Assembly: GCF_000317065.1 (NCBI RefSeq)
Contig: NC_019701.1
Location: 3,110,001-3,174,000, forward strand
Length of the DNA stretch: 64,000 nt
Direction of reading: 5' to 3'
Origin: Pseudanabaena sp. PCC 7367
GTDB taxonomy: Bacteria; Cyanobacteriota; Cyanobacteriia; Pseudanabaenales; Pseudanabaenaceae
Numbering within the stretch: position 1 is the stretch's first letter; every line of letters begins with the position of its first letter. The position numbers were made by a program, and so were the translations under genes. The notes under the pieces are model-generated. The model ran no database searches. It saw only the letters and a program-made list of their open reading frames with translations, and was not told where the DNA came from. Below are positions 25,944-36,615 of the stretch, one piece after another.

Positions 25944-27482
25944 CTAGAAACTTAGCGCCAGATTAACCAACGTTCGCACCGGATAACCAGTCCCACCAGG
26001 ATTAGTATAAGCACCAGAATCCTTATCCGTCCAAACGGGTCCTGCGATATCCAGATGTGCCCAGGCCGGAGTATTGGCCACAAATTTCTTCAGGAACAAC
26101 GCCGCTGTGATCGCCCCACCAGCACGATTGCCAGTATTTTTAAAATCAGCCACCACCGACTTCATCGCTTCAAAGTAGGGTTCTTCCAACGGCATCCGCC
26201 AGAATTTTTCACCAGCCAACTTAGCCGCCGCATGGATCGTGCCAGCCAGGTCATCATCATTTGACCACATCCCAGCGATCTCATCGCCCAAGGCCACCAC
26301 GCAAGCCCCAGTTAGGGTAGCTAGATCGACGATTCCATCCAGCTCCAATTTGTCGGCAAACACCAAGGCATCGGCCAGGGTCAGCCTACCTTCGGCATCG
26401 GTGTTATTTACTTCGATCGTTTTGCCATTGGAAGCAGTCAAAATATCGCCGGGGTGGATCGCTCGGCCACTGATCATATTTTCACAGGCGGCCACAATGA
26501 AGTGAATTTCAATGTCCTGGGGTTTGATCTGAGCGATCGCCTTGGCTGCCCCCAGAGTCGCGCCTGCCCCGCCCATATCGGTTTTCATCATCGCAATGCC
26601 ACTATTGGCACCGGCTTTGATGTTGAGGCCACCGGAATCGAACGTAACCCCCTTACCGACGATCGCCAGCTTTCGCTTAGCTGCTTCATCACCGCTGGAT
26701 TTACCAGAATAAGTAAGATGGATAAATTTGGGTGGTAGCTCGGAAGCCTGGGACACGCCAAGATATGCTCCCATCCCCATCGCCTCGCATTGTTCTCGCT
26801 CCAGGACTTCAACGGTCATACAATCGCTATAATCACTGGCGATCGCTAGTGCAGTCTCTGCCAATGCCTCTGGGGTAATTACATTCGCAGGCGCAGAAAC
26901 CAATTCACGGGTCAAAATCACACCATCAGCAATTTGCTTTGCTCTGGTTAATCCAGCTTGAGCAGCATCGCTATCCAGACCAAGGATCTCCACCAACTCC
27001 AAGCTATCGCCATTTTTAGGCGTTTCATCATCTATATCCTGGGATTTAAATCGATTGTCCTGGTGAGCTGCCAGTAATGCCCCTTCGGCGATCGCCTGGG
27101 CGGTTAGCTCCTGGTCAAGATTGTAGAGCGGGAAAGATAGAGCTAGAGTTTTACACTTAGCTCCATTTGCCCATTTAACTGCCTGCGCTGCTGCCTTGCG
27201 CCAATTGTCGATCGTACCCTGGGCAGGATCACCTAGTCCGACTAACATCACCTTGCGGATCGCGGCGCTACCACCAACCCGGCCACTAACCATGCTGCCA
27301 CTATCGCCTTTATATTCAGCTTCGGTGACAATCTCCTGTAATGTGCCTAACAGGGTGGTTTGATCCAGGTTTAATAATTGCTGATTGAGGGCAGCGGCCA
27401 CAGTTTCCTGGCCAAAGGTAGCGATCGCTAAGCCATCGCCAGTCCAATCGGGGGCAGTTTTGCTTGTTAGTTTGATTTCCAT
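25944..27482 (-). CDS. pepA: leucyl aminopeptidase (M17)
   Basis: Cytosolic two-metal aminopeptidase, 512 aa. The C-terminal catalytic domain carries [17 protein letters not shown] (metal Lys and Asp), the diagnostic [14 protein letters not shown], and the late motif [12 protein letters not shown]. The N-terminal regulatory macro-like domain fills about residues 1-175. It recycles N-terminal amino acids from peptides and, in some bacteria, also binds DNA. The ATG at 27480-27482 gives the usual family length. Confidence 0.96.
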   Translation of the reverse strand: MEIKLTSKTAPDWTGDGLAIATFGQETVAAALNQQLLNLDQTTLLGTLQEIVTEAEYKGDSGSMVSGRVGGSAAIRKVMLVGLGDPAQGTIDNWRKAAAQAVKWANGAKCKTLALSFPLYNLDQELTAQAIAEGALLAAHQDNRFKSQDIDDETPKNGDSLELVEILGLDSDAAQAGLTRAKQIADGVILTRELVSAPANVITPEALAETALAIASDYSDCMTVEVLEREQCEAMGMGAYLGVSQASELPPKFIHLTYSGKSSGDEAAKRKLAIVGKGVTFDSGGLNIKAGANSGIAMMKTDMGGAGATLGAAKAIAQIKPQDIEIHFIVAACENMISGRAIHPGDILTASNGKTIEVNNTDAEGRLTLADALVFADKLELDGIVDLATLTGACVVALGDEIAGMWSNDDDLAGTIHAAAKLAGEKFWRMPLEEPYFEAMKSVVADFKNTGNRAGGAITAALFLKKFVANTPAWAHLDIAGPVWTDKDSGAYTNPGGTGYPVRTLVNLALSF

Positions 27483-27988
27483 TTTGTTATTTGATTCGAT
27501 TCCTATCTCTCAATGCTTCAATAATTTGCCAATGCTTACAGATTTCTAATGCTTGCCGAAAATCTGGGCTAAAAAGTGGGGGATTTTCTCGCCACGTCTA
27601 TTAGTTGATGGATTTAATTTAGGCTCAGGGTTTGGATCATTGGGGCAGTTGCCAACCAGCTTAATCAGCTATTCGATCGGTTCAAATAGTGCTGTACGAA
27701 ATTAATTGTGAATGGGAGTAATATTCAATATTCAGCCAATTTAAATATCTAAATTAAGGGGATCTCGCCATCTACCCGATCGAAGCGGCAAGGATGCATG
27801 ATCTTTGTGGTTAACCAATGTAGTTAATCAATCCAGATAGATTAAATTAATAGCTTATGAATATAACCGAAGATTAGTCATATCAGTATGCCATTTACTA
27901 CAAATCCTGTTGCCTATTTTAGGTTAGGGGGGAAGGCAATTCATGGCTACTAGCTAATAATCTAATCATCTTAAATTATTTGCTCAGT
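27483..27988. other. spacer between FTR1 and pepA genes
   Basis: Roughly 500 bp between two minus-strand genes. It should contain the pepA promoter on the right and the 3' region of nothing else (the FTR1 gene ends at its left). I see no gene, RNA or notable repeat. Confidence 0.45.
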
Positions 27989-28969
27989 TCAATTACTTGA
28001 GCCCGATGGACTCGATGGAATTGTCTTGGTTGCAATGGTTGATTTGGTTGAACTGGCTGATCTGGTTGAATTAAGCCGATCGCTAAAACTCCGCCAATAT
28101 GCGCCGCCAACCGTGACTAGGAAAAACACATAGACGATCGCTTGCCCCCAGAGCAACTGATCCCGATAACCCAGCAAAGTATGTAGAATTACACCAGGGA
28201 ATTGTTTGGCAGGCAGGATGGCGCGCAAATCCCAGATTAGATCGCCCAGGATGCAGGAATCTTTGGCAAAGCAAATTTGAGCCAGGCTAGGGCTAGATTG
28301 CGCCGCGATCGCCACGGCCTTATCAAAATGCCCCAACGCCGAGATAACTAAACCCGCCACAATCAGGAGCAACAGAGTACCAACGGTTTGAAAAAACAAC
28401 CTGATATTAATGCGTACGCCAAACTTGAACAGGGCGATCGCAAAGACCACTGCCCCAGCAAATCCACTGATTGCGCCCAATGCGGCCATATAGCTTTGTT
28501 CAAATCGGGCGGCAATAAATAACACCACCTCGAATCCTTCGCGCAAAGTAGCCAGGGCAATCAGGCTGAAGATCGCCCCAGCCGCATTATTACCCTGAGT
28601 AGGGTGATCAGGAGCAGCGAGGGCAAGATCTAAATTACTTTCAATCTCACCTTTGATTTTTTTGCCCTGCCTGGTCATCCAGAGCAGCATCCACGAAAGC
28701 ATGGCGATCGCCAGGATACAAATGCCCGTTTCCACCAATTGCTTAACTAAGGGCGAACTGAGGGATATTTCCGCCAAGCCCCAATAGAAGCCAGCCGCGA
28801 TCAAACAACTGGCCAAGATCCCGGCACCAATTCCTTGAAACACCGCACGGTATAAATCCTGGCGTTGCACTTTTTGCAGATAGGCCAACACAATTCCCAC
28901 CACCAGAGCCACTTCTACCCCTTCGCGCAGGGCGATCGTAAAGGTGGGCAAGGCATCAGTTAAGTTCAT
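27989..28969 (-). CDS. FTR1-family iron permease (EfeU-like)
   Basis: 326 aa from the ATG at 28967-28969. It has seven or so membrane segments and the two REGxE iron-binding motifs that define FTR1 permeases: REGVE near the N-terminus (ALREGVEVALVVG) and REGFE mid-protein (ATLREGFEVVLFIAA). It probably imports iron. The usual partners EfeO and EfeB are not adjacent; instead the upstream gene encodes a PRC-barrel protein whose stop lies 25 bp before this ATG (an in-frame TTG start would abut it). A Ser/Thr-rich C-terminal tail follows the last helix. Confidence 0.9.
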   Translation of the reverse strand: MNLTDALPTFTIALREGVEVALVVGIVLAYLQKVQRQDLYRAVFQGIGAGILASCLIAAGFYWGLAEISLSSPLVKQLVETGICILAIAMLSWMLLWMTRQGKKIKGEIESNLDLALAAPDHPTQGNNAAGAIFSLIALATLREGFEVVLFIAARFEQSYMAALGAISGFAGAVVFAIALFKFGVRINIRLFFQTVGTLLLLIVAGLVISALGHFDKAVAIAAQSSPSLAQICFAKDSCILGDLIWDLRAILPAKQFPGVILHTLLGYRDQLLWGQAIVYVFFLVTVGGAYWRSFSDRLNSTRSASSTKSTIATKTIPSSPSGSSN

Positions 28970-28993
28970 ATTTGCAACCCAATTAAAGCCCAA

Positions 28994-30052
28994 TTAAAGC
29001 TCTTCAAACTCCTCTTCCGGCAATCGCTGCCGTTTTTTCATGCCACCATCTGACCAGGCATCTTCAATCTTTTGTTGGGTTTCGTCATAGAAAGGCTGTT
29101 TTTCTGGCTCTGGGTTGGTGGGGATCTCAGCTTGCTTGGCGCGACTGCTGTCTATATATTTGCGCTCACGGCGATCGACATACTCCATTTCATACTCATC
29201 GTCGAAGTCGTCGTCATAATATTCATCGTCTTCGATCGGTGGTGGTGGTGGCGGTGGGGTGATTGGTTGGCTGCGGCGGGCTTGCCTTGGTGGTGGAGCG
29301 GCAGCAGCACGTTCATCCGCCCAATTATCCTCCTCTTCCCAGGCTTCTTCGCGGCGATAAACTGGTTCAGCATAGGGATCGCCGTAGGATGGAGCGGCAT
29401 AGGGACTACTACGTTGGCCAGAGCCCAGGGCATTCCCAGAAATTGGTGTTGGTTGGAAGAAATCATCCTCATAATCACTTTCCCAGGGTGGTTTACCCAA
29501 GCCCAATTGCTCTAGCAAACCGCGATTAAGCTGAGTCAGGCGCTCTTCCATGCCCTCGGTGACAATTAATTTTTCGCGGCCTACGGCAATGATTTCATTG
29601 ACATCCAACTCATAGGTGCTAATTAGCACAGATGGTACATAGGGGCTGCTCACCGAGGAAATAATTAAGTAGAATAACTCGCCGGATCTGGCATCAAAGC
29701 GATAGTCCCTCACTTTGCCCAGTAGCTCGCCGGATTCAGTTACCACTTCATCGCCAATTAGAGTAGTGTAGCGATCGCTAACTTCGATTTCCTGGAGCGA
29801 AGTTTCATCATCGATCAAAATCGCATCGGGGCCCAGCAGGGAAATTGCTGTTAAGGGCAGATAGAAGGTCTCGCCAAAACCAATTGGGGTGCCAGGCAAA
29901 AAGCTCTGCGCCACCGTAAATCCCATAATTGTTCTTTGGTCTACATCAAGCCAAACCTCGGTCACAATGCCTAAGCGTCTGGCTGTGGCTTTGCTGATAA
30001 CTTGAGTACCCAAAATCGAGGCGCGTTGGCTGATTCTTTCAGGTGTCATCAT
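28994..30052 (-). CDS. PRC-barrel domain protein with low-complexity acidic tail
   Basis: 352 aa. Two PRC-barrel units (about residues 10-85 and 90-165: LGIVTEVWLDVDQRTIMGF and LLGKVRDYRFDARSGELFYL) are followed by a tail rich in Asp, Glu, Tyr, Pro and Arg, including PPPPPP near residue 265 and DDDFDDEYEMEY. PRC-barrels mediate protein interactions in RNA processing and photosynthetic membranes. It is probably cotranscribed with the FTR1 permease just downstream; whether it acts in iron uptake is unknown. Confidence 0.85.
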   Translation of the reverse strand: MMTPERISQRASILGTQVISKATARRLGIVTEVWLDVDQRTIMGFTVAQSFLPGTPIGFGETFYLPLTAISLLGPDAILIDDETSLQEIEVSDRYTTLIGDEVVTESGELLGKVRDYRFDARSGELFYLIISSVSSPYVPSVLISTYELDVNEIIAVGREKLIVTEGMEERLTQLNRGLLEQLGLGKPPWESDYEDDFFQPTPISGNALGSGQRSSPYAAPSYGDPYAEPVYRREEAWEEEDNWADERAAAAPPPRQARRSQPITPPPPPPPIEDDEYYDDDFDDEYEMEYVDRRERKYIDSSRAKQAEIPTNPEPEKQPFYDETQQKIEDAWSDGGMKKRQRLPEEEFEEL

Positions 30053-30737
30053 AATGGCGGTACGGATAGTTTAAATTTCCCAAATGTTTAAGACGGTCTA
30101 TGCTGCGCTGATCGCTAATGTCTATTTAATCTAACACTAAGTCTCTAAGTCTCTAATAGTCTAATGGTTGAGTGTTTAGCCCCATCAATTCCATTAATTA
30201 TGATTGCAGCAATTAATTAAATCTAGGGCAATCAAGGTAATGAAATAGTTGATTATTTAGACTAACAGTTAGTGGTAATTGTTACAAAGCCCACCAGATC
30301 AGCCGTTGCAATCTAGATTAGTGCTGGCTTTAGGCTTTAGTAAATTTAGTAAATCAGCTCCAAATCATCGACGCGCTAAATTGTCTGTTGCAAAATGACA
30401 AAGCATATATTTAGAGGATACAAGACCTTGGCGATCGAGGGGGTGAGGTTTCCCGCCTTTATGGCTTGCCTAGATTATCGACTCAGCCACAATCACAATT
30501 TTCATCGGTTACCGTTGCCACTAACCCCATATCGATAATCCATATAATAAATAATATAAATATAGAGCCAGATCGTAGCTAATGCCATAACCAACGTCGC
30601 CTTAATAGAGCCAATTTGAGATCTTTGCGATCGTATTCTAGCCAGGCACAGGGCTTAGATCTGCGGTAACTCTGGCTAGCAAAGTAGCTAATTTAAGTAA
30701 CTCAATCTAGACCTAATCTGGATCTGGTTGCGATCGG
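30053..30737. other. long spacer, mostly empty
   Basis: Nearly 700 bp between gltA and the PRC-barrel gene (both minus strand). It contains AAGTCTCT duplications near 30138-30155 and one tiny candidate ORF (30502-30588). No RNA structure was recognised. Confidence 0.45.
30502..30588 (-). CDS. possible 28-aa single-pass membrane peptide (doubtful)
   Basis: ATG at 30586-30588 opens a frame of 28 codons: a hydrophobic, Tyr/Ile-rich helix (MALATIWLYIYIIYY) followed by a polar end. Size and shape recall small photosynthetic-complex subunits, but the sequence matches none that I know, and no clear ribosome binding site precedes it. Confidence 0.2.
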   Translation of the reverse strand: MALATIWLYIYIIYYMDYRYGVSGNGNR

Positions 30738-31910
30738 TTAGAGGTTGTGGATCGTGCGATCGGCGATCGGCATATAGCGAATATCCCGCTTACCGGTATA
30801 TACCTGGGTTGGCCGGAACAGGCGATTATCCACCAATTGCTCTTTCCAGTGGGCTAGCCAGCCGGTCACCCTGGCGATCGCAAAGATCGGCGTAAACAGA
30901 TCGACCGGGATACCTAATTTTTTGTAGACCAGACCAGAATAAAAATCTACATTTGGATAGATATTGCGGTGAGCCAGCTTTTCGAGCGCCACTTCCTCCA
31001 GTCTGAGCGCCACTTCATAGTAGGGATCATGGCCATACTTATCAAACAATTCCCTAGCCAATCCCTGCAAAATGATCGCCCGTGGATCTTTGACCTTATA
31101 AACCCGGTGGCCAAAGCCCATAATTTTTTCTTTGCGAGTGAGCTTGCCCTCTAAATAGGCTTCCACGTTTTCCGCCGAGCCAATCTCTTCAAGCATCACC
31201 ATCACCTGCTCATTTGCGCCACCATGCAAGGGGCCACTGAGGGTGCCGATCGCCGCGGCCAGTACACTAAAAGGGTCAGAAAGGGTAGAAGCCGTAACCA
31301 GGGCGCAGAAGGTAGAAGCATTCACCGTATGCTCACCATGCAGGAGCAGGCAAATATCAAAAATTTTGGCCATGAATAGATCTGGTTCTTCGCCATTGAG
31401 CATATAGAGGAAATTGGCGGCATAGCTCAGATCATCGCGGGGCAAAACTGGATCATTGCCCTGGCGCATCATATGGAAGGTGGCAACCATGGTGGGGATT
31501 TTGGCCAGCAAGCGCAGGGTTACATCCCTGATATAGTCAGGACTCTTGAGATCTTTGGGCGTAGCGATCGGATAGAACAAGCCCATCGCGGAAACGCAGG
31601 TTTGCAACGCATCCATCGGATGGCCATTGTCGGGAAAAGATTTGATCATATCGCGGATTCGATATTTAATCCGGCGACGATGTAATACATCGTGATCAAA
31701 CTCTTTTAGCTCATCTTCCGTGGGCAAATTACCAAAAATAAGCAGGAAGGCTGTTTCTAAAAAACTGCTATGTTTGCATAACTCATCAATGCTAATACCG
31801 CGATATTCTAATATGCCCTGTTTGCCATCAATGTAGCTGATGTTGGAGCGAGTTGCCGGAACCCCTTCTAAACCAGGCATATACTCGCCTAGCTTATTTT
31901 CATCTACCAT
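30738..31910 (-). CDS. gltA: citrate synthase
   Basis: Condenses oxaloacetate and acetyl-CoA to citrate, the entry to the open TCA cycle and to 2-oxoglutarate for nitrogen assimilation. 390 aa from the ATG at 31908-31910 (an in-frame GTG lies 6 bp before). Active-site segments are LHGEHTVNAS, GPLHGGANEQV and GFGHRVYKVKDPRA. Length and motifs fit the short, Gram-positive/cyanobacterial type II-like enzyme. Confidence 0.96.
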   Translation of the reverse strand: MVDENKLGEYMPGLEGVPATRSNISYIDGKQGILEYRGISIDELCKHSSFLETAFLLIFGNLPTEDELKEFDHDVLHRRRIKYRIRDMIKSFPDNGHPMDALQTCVSAMGLFYPIATPKDLKSPDYIRDVTLRLLAKIPTMVATFHMMRQGNDPVLPRDDLSYAANFLYMLNGEEPDLFMAKIFDICLLLHGEHTVNASTFCALVTASTLSDPFSVLAAAIGTLSGPLHGGANEQVMVMLEEIGSAENVEAYLEGKLTRKEKIMGFGHRVYKVKDPRAIILQGLARELFDKYGHDPYYEVALRLEEVALEKLAHRNIYPNVDFYSGLVYKKLGIPVDLFTPIFAIARVTGWLAHWKEQLVDNRLFRPTQVYTGKRDIRYMPIADRTIHNL

Positions 31911-32231
31911 AATCACAGTTATTTAACCTAACGATCCTATTTCTTCTGATGATTCTCAATTTAGCATCTCGTGGCAAAGGGTTTGTGTTCCTTGTTGCCT
32001 CATGTTGCCTCTACTCAAAAAATCAGGTGCAAAAACATGGGGATGCTCACAAACACCCCCAGGCTAATTCTTGTGCAGACCAATGATCCAGACCAATGAT
32101 TTAGTGTGGCTCTAGGCTAGCTTGGCAATGGCTAGAGAGTGCTAGATATGATTAACATGATCAACGCTCAACCATTGCGACTGAAATAACTAACTTGATC
32201 CAGGGCTTAATCTAAGGCTATTTCTAAACGC
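31911..32231. other. spacer between gltA and psbY
   Basis: About 320 bp holding the psbY terminator (32031-32061) and the gltA promoter region. No further gene seen. Confidence 0.5.
32031..32061 (-). terminator. probable psbY terminator
   Basis: On the minus strand TGGGGGTG and CATCCCCA form an 8-bp stem (one wobble) with an 8-nt loop, followed by TGTTTTTG. Confidence 0.6.
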
Positions 32232-32378
32232 TTATTCTTCGTTTAGATCCAGCGGGTTGTTACCGCGTTTACCAAATAATTTGGCTTCGCCTTTTGCCGC
32301 TGCTGTCAGGATGTTAAAAGCAGCCCAGCCAATCACTAATACAATTGGACCCAATACAATTAATACTCTTAAATCCAT
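32232..32378 (-). CDS. psbY: photosystem II protein PsbY
   Basis: A 48-aa single-pass membrane protein (ATG at 32376-32378, stop at 32232-32234). It starts MDLRVLIVLGPIVLVIGW, continues AAFNI and has a polar C-terminus. The pattern MD-x-RV-hydrophobic-P-hydrophobic-W-A-x-NI matches PsbY (Ycf32), a peripheral low-molecular-mass PSII subunit next to cytochrome b559. The last 20 residues (KLFGKRGNNPLDLNEE) are a longer and more acidic tail than usual. Confidence 0.75.
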   Translation of the reverse strand: MDLRVLIVLGPIVLVIGWAAFNILTAAAKGEAKLFGKRGNNPLDLNEE

Positions 32379-32588
32379 ATCGATCTATAACCCCATCAAA
32401 AGAAATGTCATATTCTTTAATTATTACAGTTTCTGAGCGCGATCGTTAGATTGATCACGATCGATGTGGCTCAATCTGACTCGATCTGACGAAAAATCTT
32501 AGACTAGACTGCATATTTATATTGATTATTGATTATCGATTATTGATAACTGGGCAGCAAAATATTTGGGTCAATTAGTAATTAACAC

Positions 32589-33419
32589 ATGGAATATCTG
32601 AAGGCTTTGGTGCTGGGCTTGGTGCAGGGCATTACTGAGTTTTTACCAATTAGTAGCACTGCTCATGTCAAGGTAGTACCGGTTTTATTGGGTTGGGGCG
32701 ATCCTGGGGCTAGCTTTGCTGCCGCAATTCAACTGGGTAGTGTGGCGGCGGTGTTGTGGTACTTCTGGACTGATCTGGCTCAAATTGCGATCGGCAGTGT
32801 GCGCGCAATCCGCAAGGCTAACTATGATGCGCTGGAACTGCGGTTGGCGATCGGCATTATTCTGGGCACTATTCCAATTGTGATTGGTGGCCTCTATATT
32901 AAATTGTTCGTGACCGACTATGATAATTCGCCATTGCGCAGTGTGGCCGCGATCGCCATTGCCTCGATCGTAATGGCGCTTTTGCTGGCCTTGGCCGAAA
33001 AGGTCGGGCTGCGTAAACGTAGATTGAATAACATTACGATCATGGATGCGCTCTGGATTGGTCTGGCGGAGATGCTGGCGATCATTCCTGGGGTATCCCG
33101 TTCTGGTTCTACGCTCACCGCTGGCCTGTTTCTGGGCTTGGAGCGAGCCCCTGCGGCTCGGTTTTCGTTTTTGTTGGGCACGCCGGCAATTTTAATCGCT
33201 GGTCTGGTAGAACTGGAAGCCATGTTTGATAGTGGCTTTGGCGATATGGGGGCAGGGGCATTTGGGGTAGCGATGATCGCCTCGTTGGTTTCTTCATACC
33301 TGGCGATCGCCTGGCTGCTGAAATTTTTCCAGACCCAAAGTACCTGGGTGTTTGTTTGGTATCGCTTGGGGTTTGGGCTTTTGTTGTTGATTTTGCTTGG
33401 GCTAGGTTATGTGAGCTAG
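32589..33419 (+). CDS. uppP: undecaprenyl-diphosphatase
   Basis: BacA/UppP family integral membrane phosphatase that recycles undecaprenyl diphosphate for peptidoglycan and polysaccharide synthesis. 276 aa with about seven to eight membrane segments. Both active-site motifs are present: GITEFLPISSTAHVKV (near residue 15) and IPGVSRSGSTLTAGLFLG. Monocistronic. Confidence 0.95.
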   Translation: MEYLKALVLGLVQGITEFLPISSTAHVKVVPVLLGWGDPGASFAAAIQLGSVAAVLWYFWTDLAQIAIGSVRAIRKANYDALELRLAIGIILGTIPIVIGGLYIKLFVTDYDNSPLRSVAAIAIASIVMALLLALAEKVGLRKRRLNNITIMDALWIGLAEMLAIIPGVSRSGSTLTAGLFLGLERAPAARFSFLLGTPAILIAGLVELEAMFDSGFGDMGAGAFGVAMIASLVSSYLAIAWLLKFFQTQSTWVFVWYRLGFGLLLLILLGLGYVS

Positions 33420-33820
33420 TTTTTACGCTGGCCTTTACGTTGGCATTTTCATAAACAGGTGCATATGCGATCGCGCTTAATTATTTTGTGCCAACCATAT
33501 TAATTAACCCTTAATAGATCGTTGCTTTTAATCGATCTATAGTTACAATTGCTCAACAGGTTTAGCCTTTGTATTTTGGCGATTAAATGAGTAAAGCAAT
33601 CATTCCGATCCCCCAGATCCTAGACCATCTAAAAAACTTAGTTAATTAAGTTAATCGGTTGGTCATATCAGAATCAGATGATTGAATTTAAATCCGGTAA
33701 TTTGGCCAGGATCACAAGTCTAAGCTCCAAATAATTAAGCCGATCGGCAAACCTGACCAGCAACAACACTAGTAATAAGTAGATACCCACTAGTAATTAA
33801 ACAGCCTAAAATTTTTTCCT
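33420..33820. other. spacer upstream of ndhD
   Basis: About 400 bp, A/T-rich, with a duplicated CACTAGTAAT (about 33766 and 33788). It presumably carries the ndhD promoter. Nothing else seen. Confidence 0.45.
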
Positions 33821-35458
33821 ATGCTCGATCTGCAAAATTTTCCCTGGCTCACATTCACCATCATATTTCCAGTGGTGATGTCGCTATTCATCCCCCTGGT
33901 GCCGGATAAAGGCGATGGTAAAACCATACGTTGGTATGCCCTGGTAATTGGTCTGATCGACTTTGCCATCTTGGTGTATGGCTTCTACTCTAGCTATGAC
34001 ATGTCCAGCCCAGACCTGCAGCTAGTAGAGAGCTATAGCTGGGTACCCCAACTAGGCTTGAATTGGTCAGTGGGTGTAGATGGTTTGTCGATGTCGCTGG
34101 TGTTGTTGACCAGTTTTATTACCACCCTGGCGATCCTGGCGGCCTGGCCAGTTTCGCTGAAGCCACGTCTGTTCTACTTTTTGATGTTGTCCATGTACGG
34201 CGGCCAAATCGGTGTGTTTGCGGTGCAGGATATGTTGTTGTTCTTCCTGATGTGGGAGCTGGAGCTAATTCCTGTTTATTTGCTACTTTCGATTTGGGGT
34301 GGCAAAAAGCGCCAATACGCGGCCACTAAGTTTATTCTCTATACCGCTGGCGGATCGCTGTTTATTCTTACTGCGGGCTTGGCGATGGCGTTCTATGGCG
34401 ACACCACCACCTTTGATATGCGATCGCTGGCCGAAAAGGACTTGCCGCTGACCTTCCAGCTTTTTGTCTATGCGGGGCTATTAATTTCCTATGGCGTGAA
34501 ACTGCCGATCTTCCCGCTGCATACCTGGCTGCCGGATGCCCACGGCGAGGCAACCGCCCCAGTACATATGCTCCTGGCTGGAATTTTATTGAAAATGGGT
34601 GGCTATGCCCTATTTAGAATGAATGTGGGGATGTTACCCGATGCCCATGCGGTGTTTGCACCAGTGCTGGTGATTCTGGGGATTGTCAATATTATTTATG
34701 CGGCCTTGACCTCTTTTGCGCAGCGAAACCTGAAACGTAAGATCGCCTATTCATCGATCTCCCACATGGGATTTGTGCTGATTGGCTTGGCCTCTTTTAC
34801 TAACCTGGGGCTGAGTGGGGCAATGCTGCAAATGATTTCCCACGGTTTGATTGGCGCTAGTTTATTCTTCTTGGTTGGTGCCACCTACGATCGCACCCAT
34901 ACTTTGATTCTGGACGAGATGGGCGGCGTGGGGCAAAAAATGCCAAAAATATTTGCCATGTTTACCACCTGTTCGTTGGCTTCGCTGGCGTTGCCGGGGA
35001 TGAGTGGGTTCGTGGCCGAGGTAATGATATTTGTTGGTTTTGCGACCTCTGATGCCTATAGCGGCACCTTCAAGGTGGTGGCGGTAGTGCTAATGGCGGT
35101 GGGGGTAATCCTGACACCTGTTTATTTGCTCTCAATGCTGCGCGAGATTTTCTATGGTGCGGAGAATAAGGAACTAACCAGCAAAGAAGCCCTGATCGAT
35201 GCCGAGCCACGGGAAGTGTTTATTATTGCCTGTCTGCTAGTGCCAATTATTGGGATTGGCTTCTATCCCAAGATTATGACCCAGGTGTATGATGCCACGA
35301 TCGGCAAATATACGGCGCTGGTGCGGGCTGCTGTGCCAGATCTGGATAATCCTGATGTGGGTACGCCACCACTGGTCTATCAACGATCGTTGCCTGCTGA
35401 ATTTGATCAAGCGGCGATCAAAACTGCCCCAGCGATCGCCATGTTGAGTCGCTCATAG
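33821..35458 (+). CDS. ndhD: NAD(P)H-quinone oxidoreductase chain 4
   Basis: Proton-pumping antiporter-like subunit of NDH-1, in the thylakoid or cytoplasmic membrane, serving respiration, cyclic electron flow or CO2 uptake depending on the paralogue. 545 aa and about 14 hydrophobic segments. Typical blocks are [18 protein letters not shown] (essential Glu in TM5), [18 protein letters not shown] and the Lys-containing [16 protein letters not shown]. Which of the several cyanobacterial ndhD paralogues this is cannot be decided by eye. No ndhF partner is adjacent, which favours the respiratory/cyclic type (inference). Confidence 0.95.
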   Translation: MLDLQNFPWLTFTIIFPVVMSLFIPLVPDKGDGKTIRWYALVIGLIDFAILVYGFYSSYDMSSPDLQLVESYSWVPQLGLNWSVGVDGLSMSLVLLTSFITTLAILAAWPVSLKPRLFYFLMLSMYGGQIGVFAVQDMLLFFLMWELELIPVYLLLSIWGGKKRQYAATKFILYTAGGSLFILTAGLAMAFYGDTTTFDMRSLAEKDLPLTFQLFVYAGLLISYGVKLPIFPLHTWLPDAHGEATAPVHMLLAGILLKMGGYALFRMNVGMLPDAHAVFAPVLVILGIVNIIYAALTSFAQRNLKRKIAYSSISHMGFVLIGLASFTNLGLSGAMLQMISHGLIGASLFFLVGATYDRTHTLILDEMGGVGQKMPKIFAMFTTCSLASLALPGMSGFVAEVMIFVGFATSDAYSGTFKVVAVVLMAVGVILTPVYLLSMLREIFYGAENKELTSKEALIDAEPREVFIIACLLVPIIGIGFYPKIMTQVYDATIGKYTALVRAAVPDLDNPDVGTPPLVYQRSLPAEFDQAAIKTAPAIAMLSRS

Positions 35459-35825
35459 CTTGGGCTGATTGGGCTTAATTAAGCATAACTAGTTTGATTT
35501 GCCAGTTTGATTTGCCAGTTTGAGAGTTTAAAAGTGAATATCGATCAGCAAGGTGGGCTTTAGTTAGTCCGTCTTGTTTTTTGGTTTCTTTAGATTTGTT
35601 TGATTTCTTTGATTTGCAGGGCAACTTAATTGCCAGGCGATCGTCATTACGGCAACGGGACAATCGGGCAAGATCACGGCGTTTGACCGCCACTCGCAAC
35701 ATTGCTTAACAAAAAACTGGCCGATCGTCAGCTAAAAGTCGCAGAAACAGGCTTACGCCATAAAAGTGATTCCCCCAAGTCCCATAAACTCGATACAATA
35801 GGCTACCGGGATCAGAATATGTAAT
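35459..35825. repeat. spacer with 13-bp tandem duplication
   Basis: AGTTTGATTTGCC occurs twice plus a partial third copy at about 35491-35522. T-rich pyrimidine tracts follow at 35575-35615. A minus-strand open frame here is judged spurious. The hisA promoter should lie near the right edge. Confidence 0.55.
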
Positions 35826-36596
35826 ATGGACATAATTCCTGCAATTGATATTTTAGATGGTCGCTGCGTCAGGCTTTATCAAGGTGACTATGATAAGTCG
35901 GAAGTATTTGGCGATGACCCATTAGAAATCGCGCAACGTTGGTATAACCAGGGTGCAAAGCGGCTTCATGTGGTGGATTTAGATGGGGCCAAAGAGGGAG
36001 AGCCCAAAAATTTAAAGGTAATCGAAGCGATCGCCCGTTCCATTCCCATGCATGTGCAGGTGGGTGGTGGTTTGCGTGATCGGCAAAGTATTATGTCGAT
36101 TTTTGCCGCCGGCGTGAGTCGGGTGATTGTCGGTACGATCGCCGTGGAGCAACCGCAGTTGGTGGCCGATATTTGCGCAGAATTTCCTGGTCAAGTGTTT
36201 GCAGGCATTGATGCCCGTAATGGCAAAGTCGCAACCAGGGGCTGGATGGAAAACTCGGAGGTGATCGCCACCAATCTGGCTCAGCGCATGACTGCCTTTG
36301 GCGTGGCGGGAATTATTTATACCGATATTCACCGCGACGGCACCATGCAAGGCCCCAACCTAGAAGCACTCAGGTCTTTGGCCGAAGTGGTCAGTGTGCC
36401 TGTGATCGCTTCGGGCGGAATTAGCTCGGTTACCGATCTGCTTAGTTTGCTAGCCCTGGAATCGCTGGGGGTGAATGCGGCAATCTTAGGTAAAGCTCTT
36501 TATACTGGTGATGTGGATTTACACGAGGCGATTAAGGCGGTGGGTAATGGCCGTTTGCAGGATGTACCACCGGATATTGGTTCGGCGATCGCCTAA
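35826..36596 (+). CDS. hisA: ProFAR isomerase (HisA)
   Basis: Fourth step of histidine synthesis, isomerising the aminoaldose ProFAR to the aminoketose PRFAR. 256-aa TIM barrel. The catalytic Asp8 lies in [14 protein letters not shown] and the second Asp in [16 protein letters not shown]. The two phosphate-binding halves are [10 protein letters not shown] and VIASGGISS. It converges on the methyltransferase gene with 19 bp between stops. No other his gene is present, consistent with the dispersed his genes of cyanobacteria. Confidence 0.96.
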   Translation: MDIIPAIDILDGRCVRLYQGDYDKSEVFGDDPLEIAQRWYNQGAKRLHVVDLDGAKEGEPKNLKVIEAIARSIPMHVQVGGGLRDRQSIMSIFAAGVSRVIVGTIAVEQPQLVADICAEFPGQVFAGIDARNGKVATRGWMENSEVIATNLAQRMTAFGVAGIIYTDIHRDGTMQGPNLEALRSLAEVVSVPVIASGGISSVTDLLSLLALESLGVNAAILGKALYTGDVDLHEAIKAVGNGRLQDVPPDIGSAIA

Positions 36597-36615
36597 TTAT
36601 CGCCTGATTGCTTGC

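Noticed and set aside
29072-29515. 147-codon hydrophobic plus-strand frame
   Set aside because: Antisense shadow of the acidic low-complexity tail of the PRC-barrel gene.
35475-35702. 75-codon minus-strand frame after ndhD
   Set aside because: Composed of translated tandem repeat and T-rich tract; Lys/Ser/Arg-rich low-complexity product with no motif.
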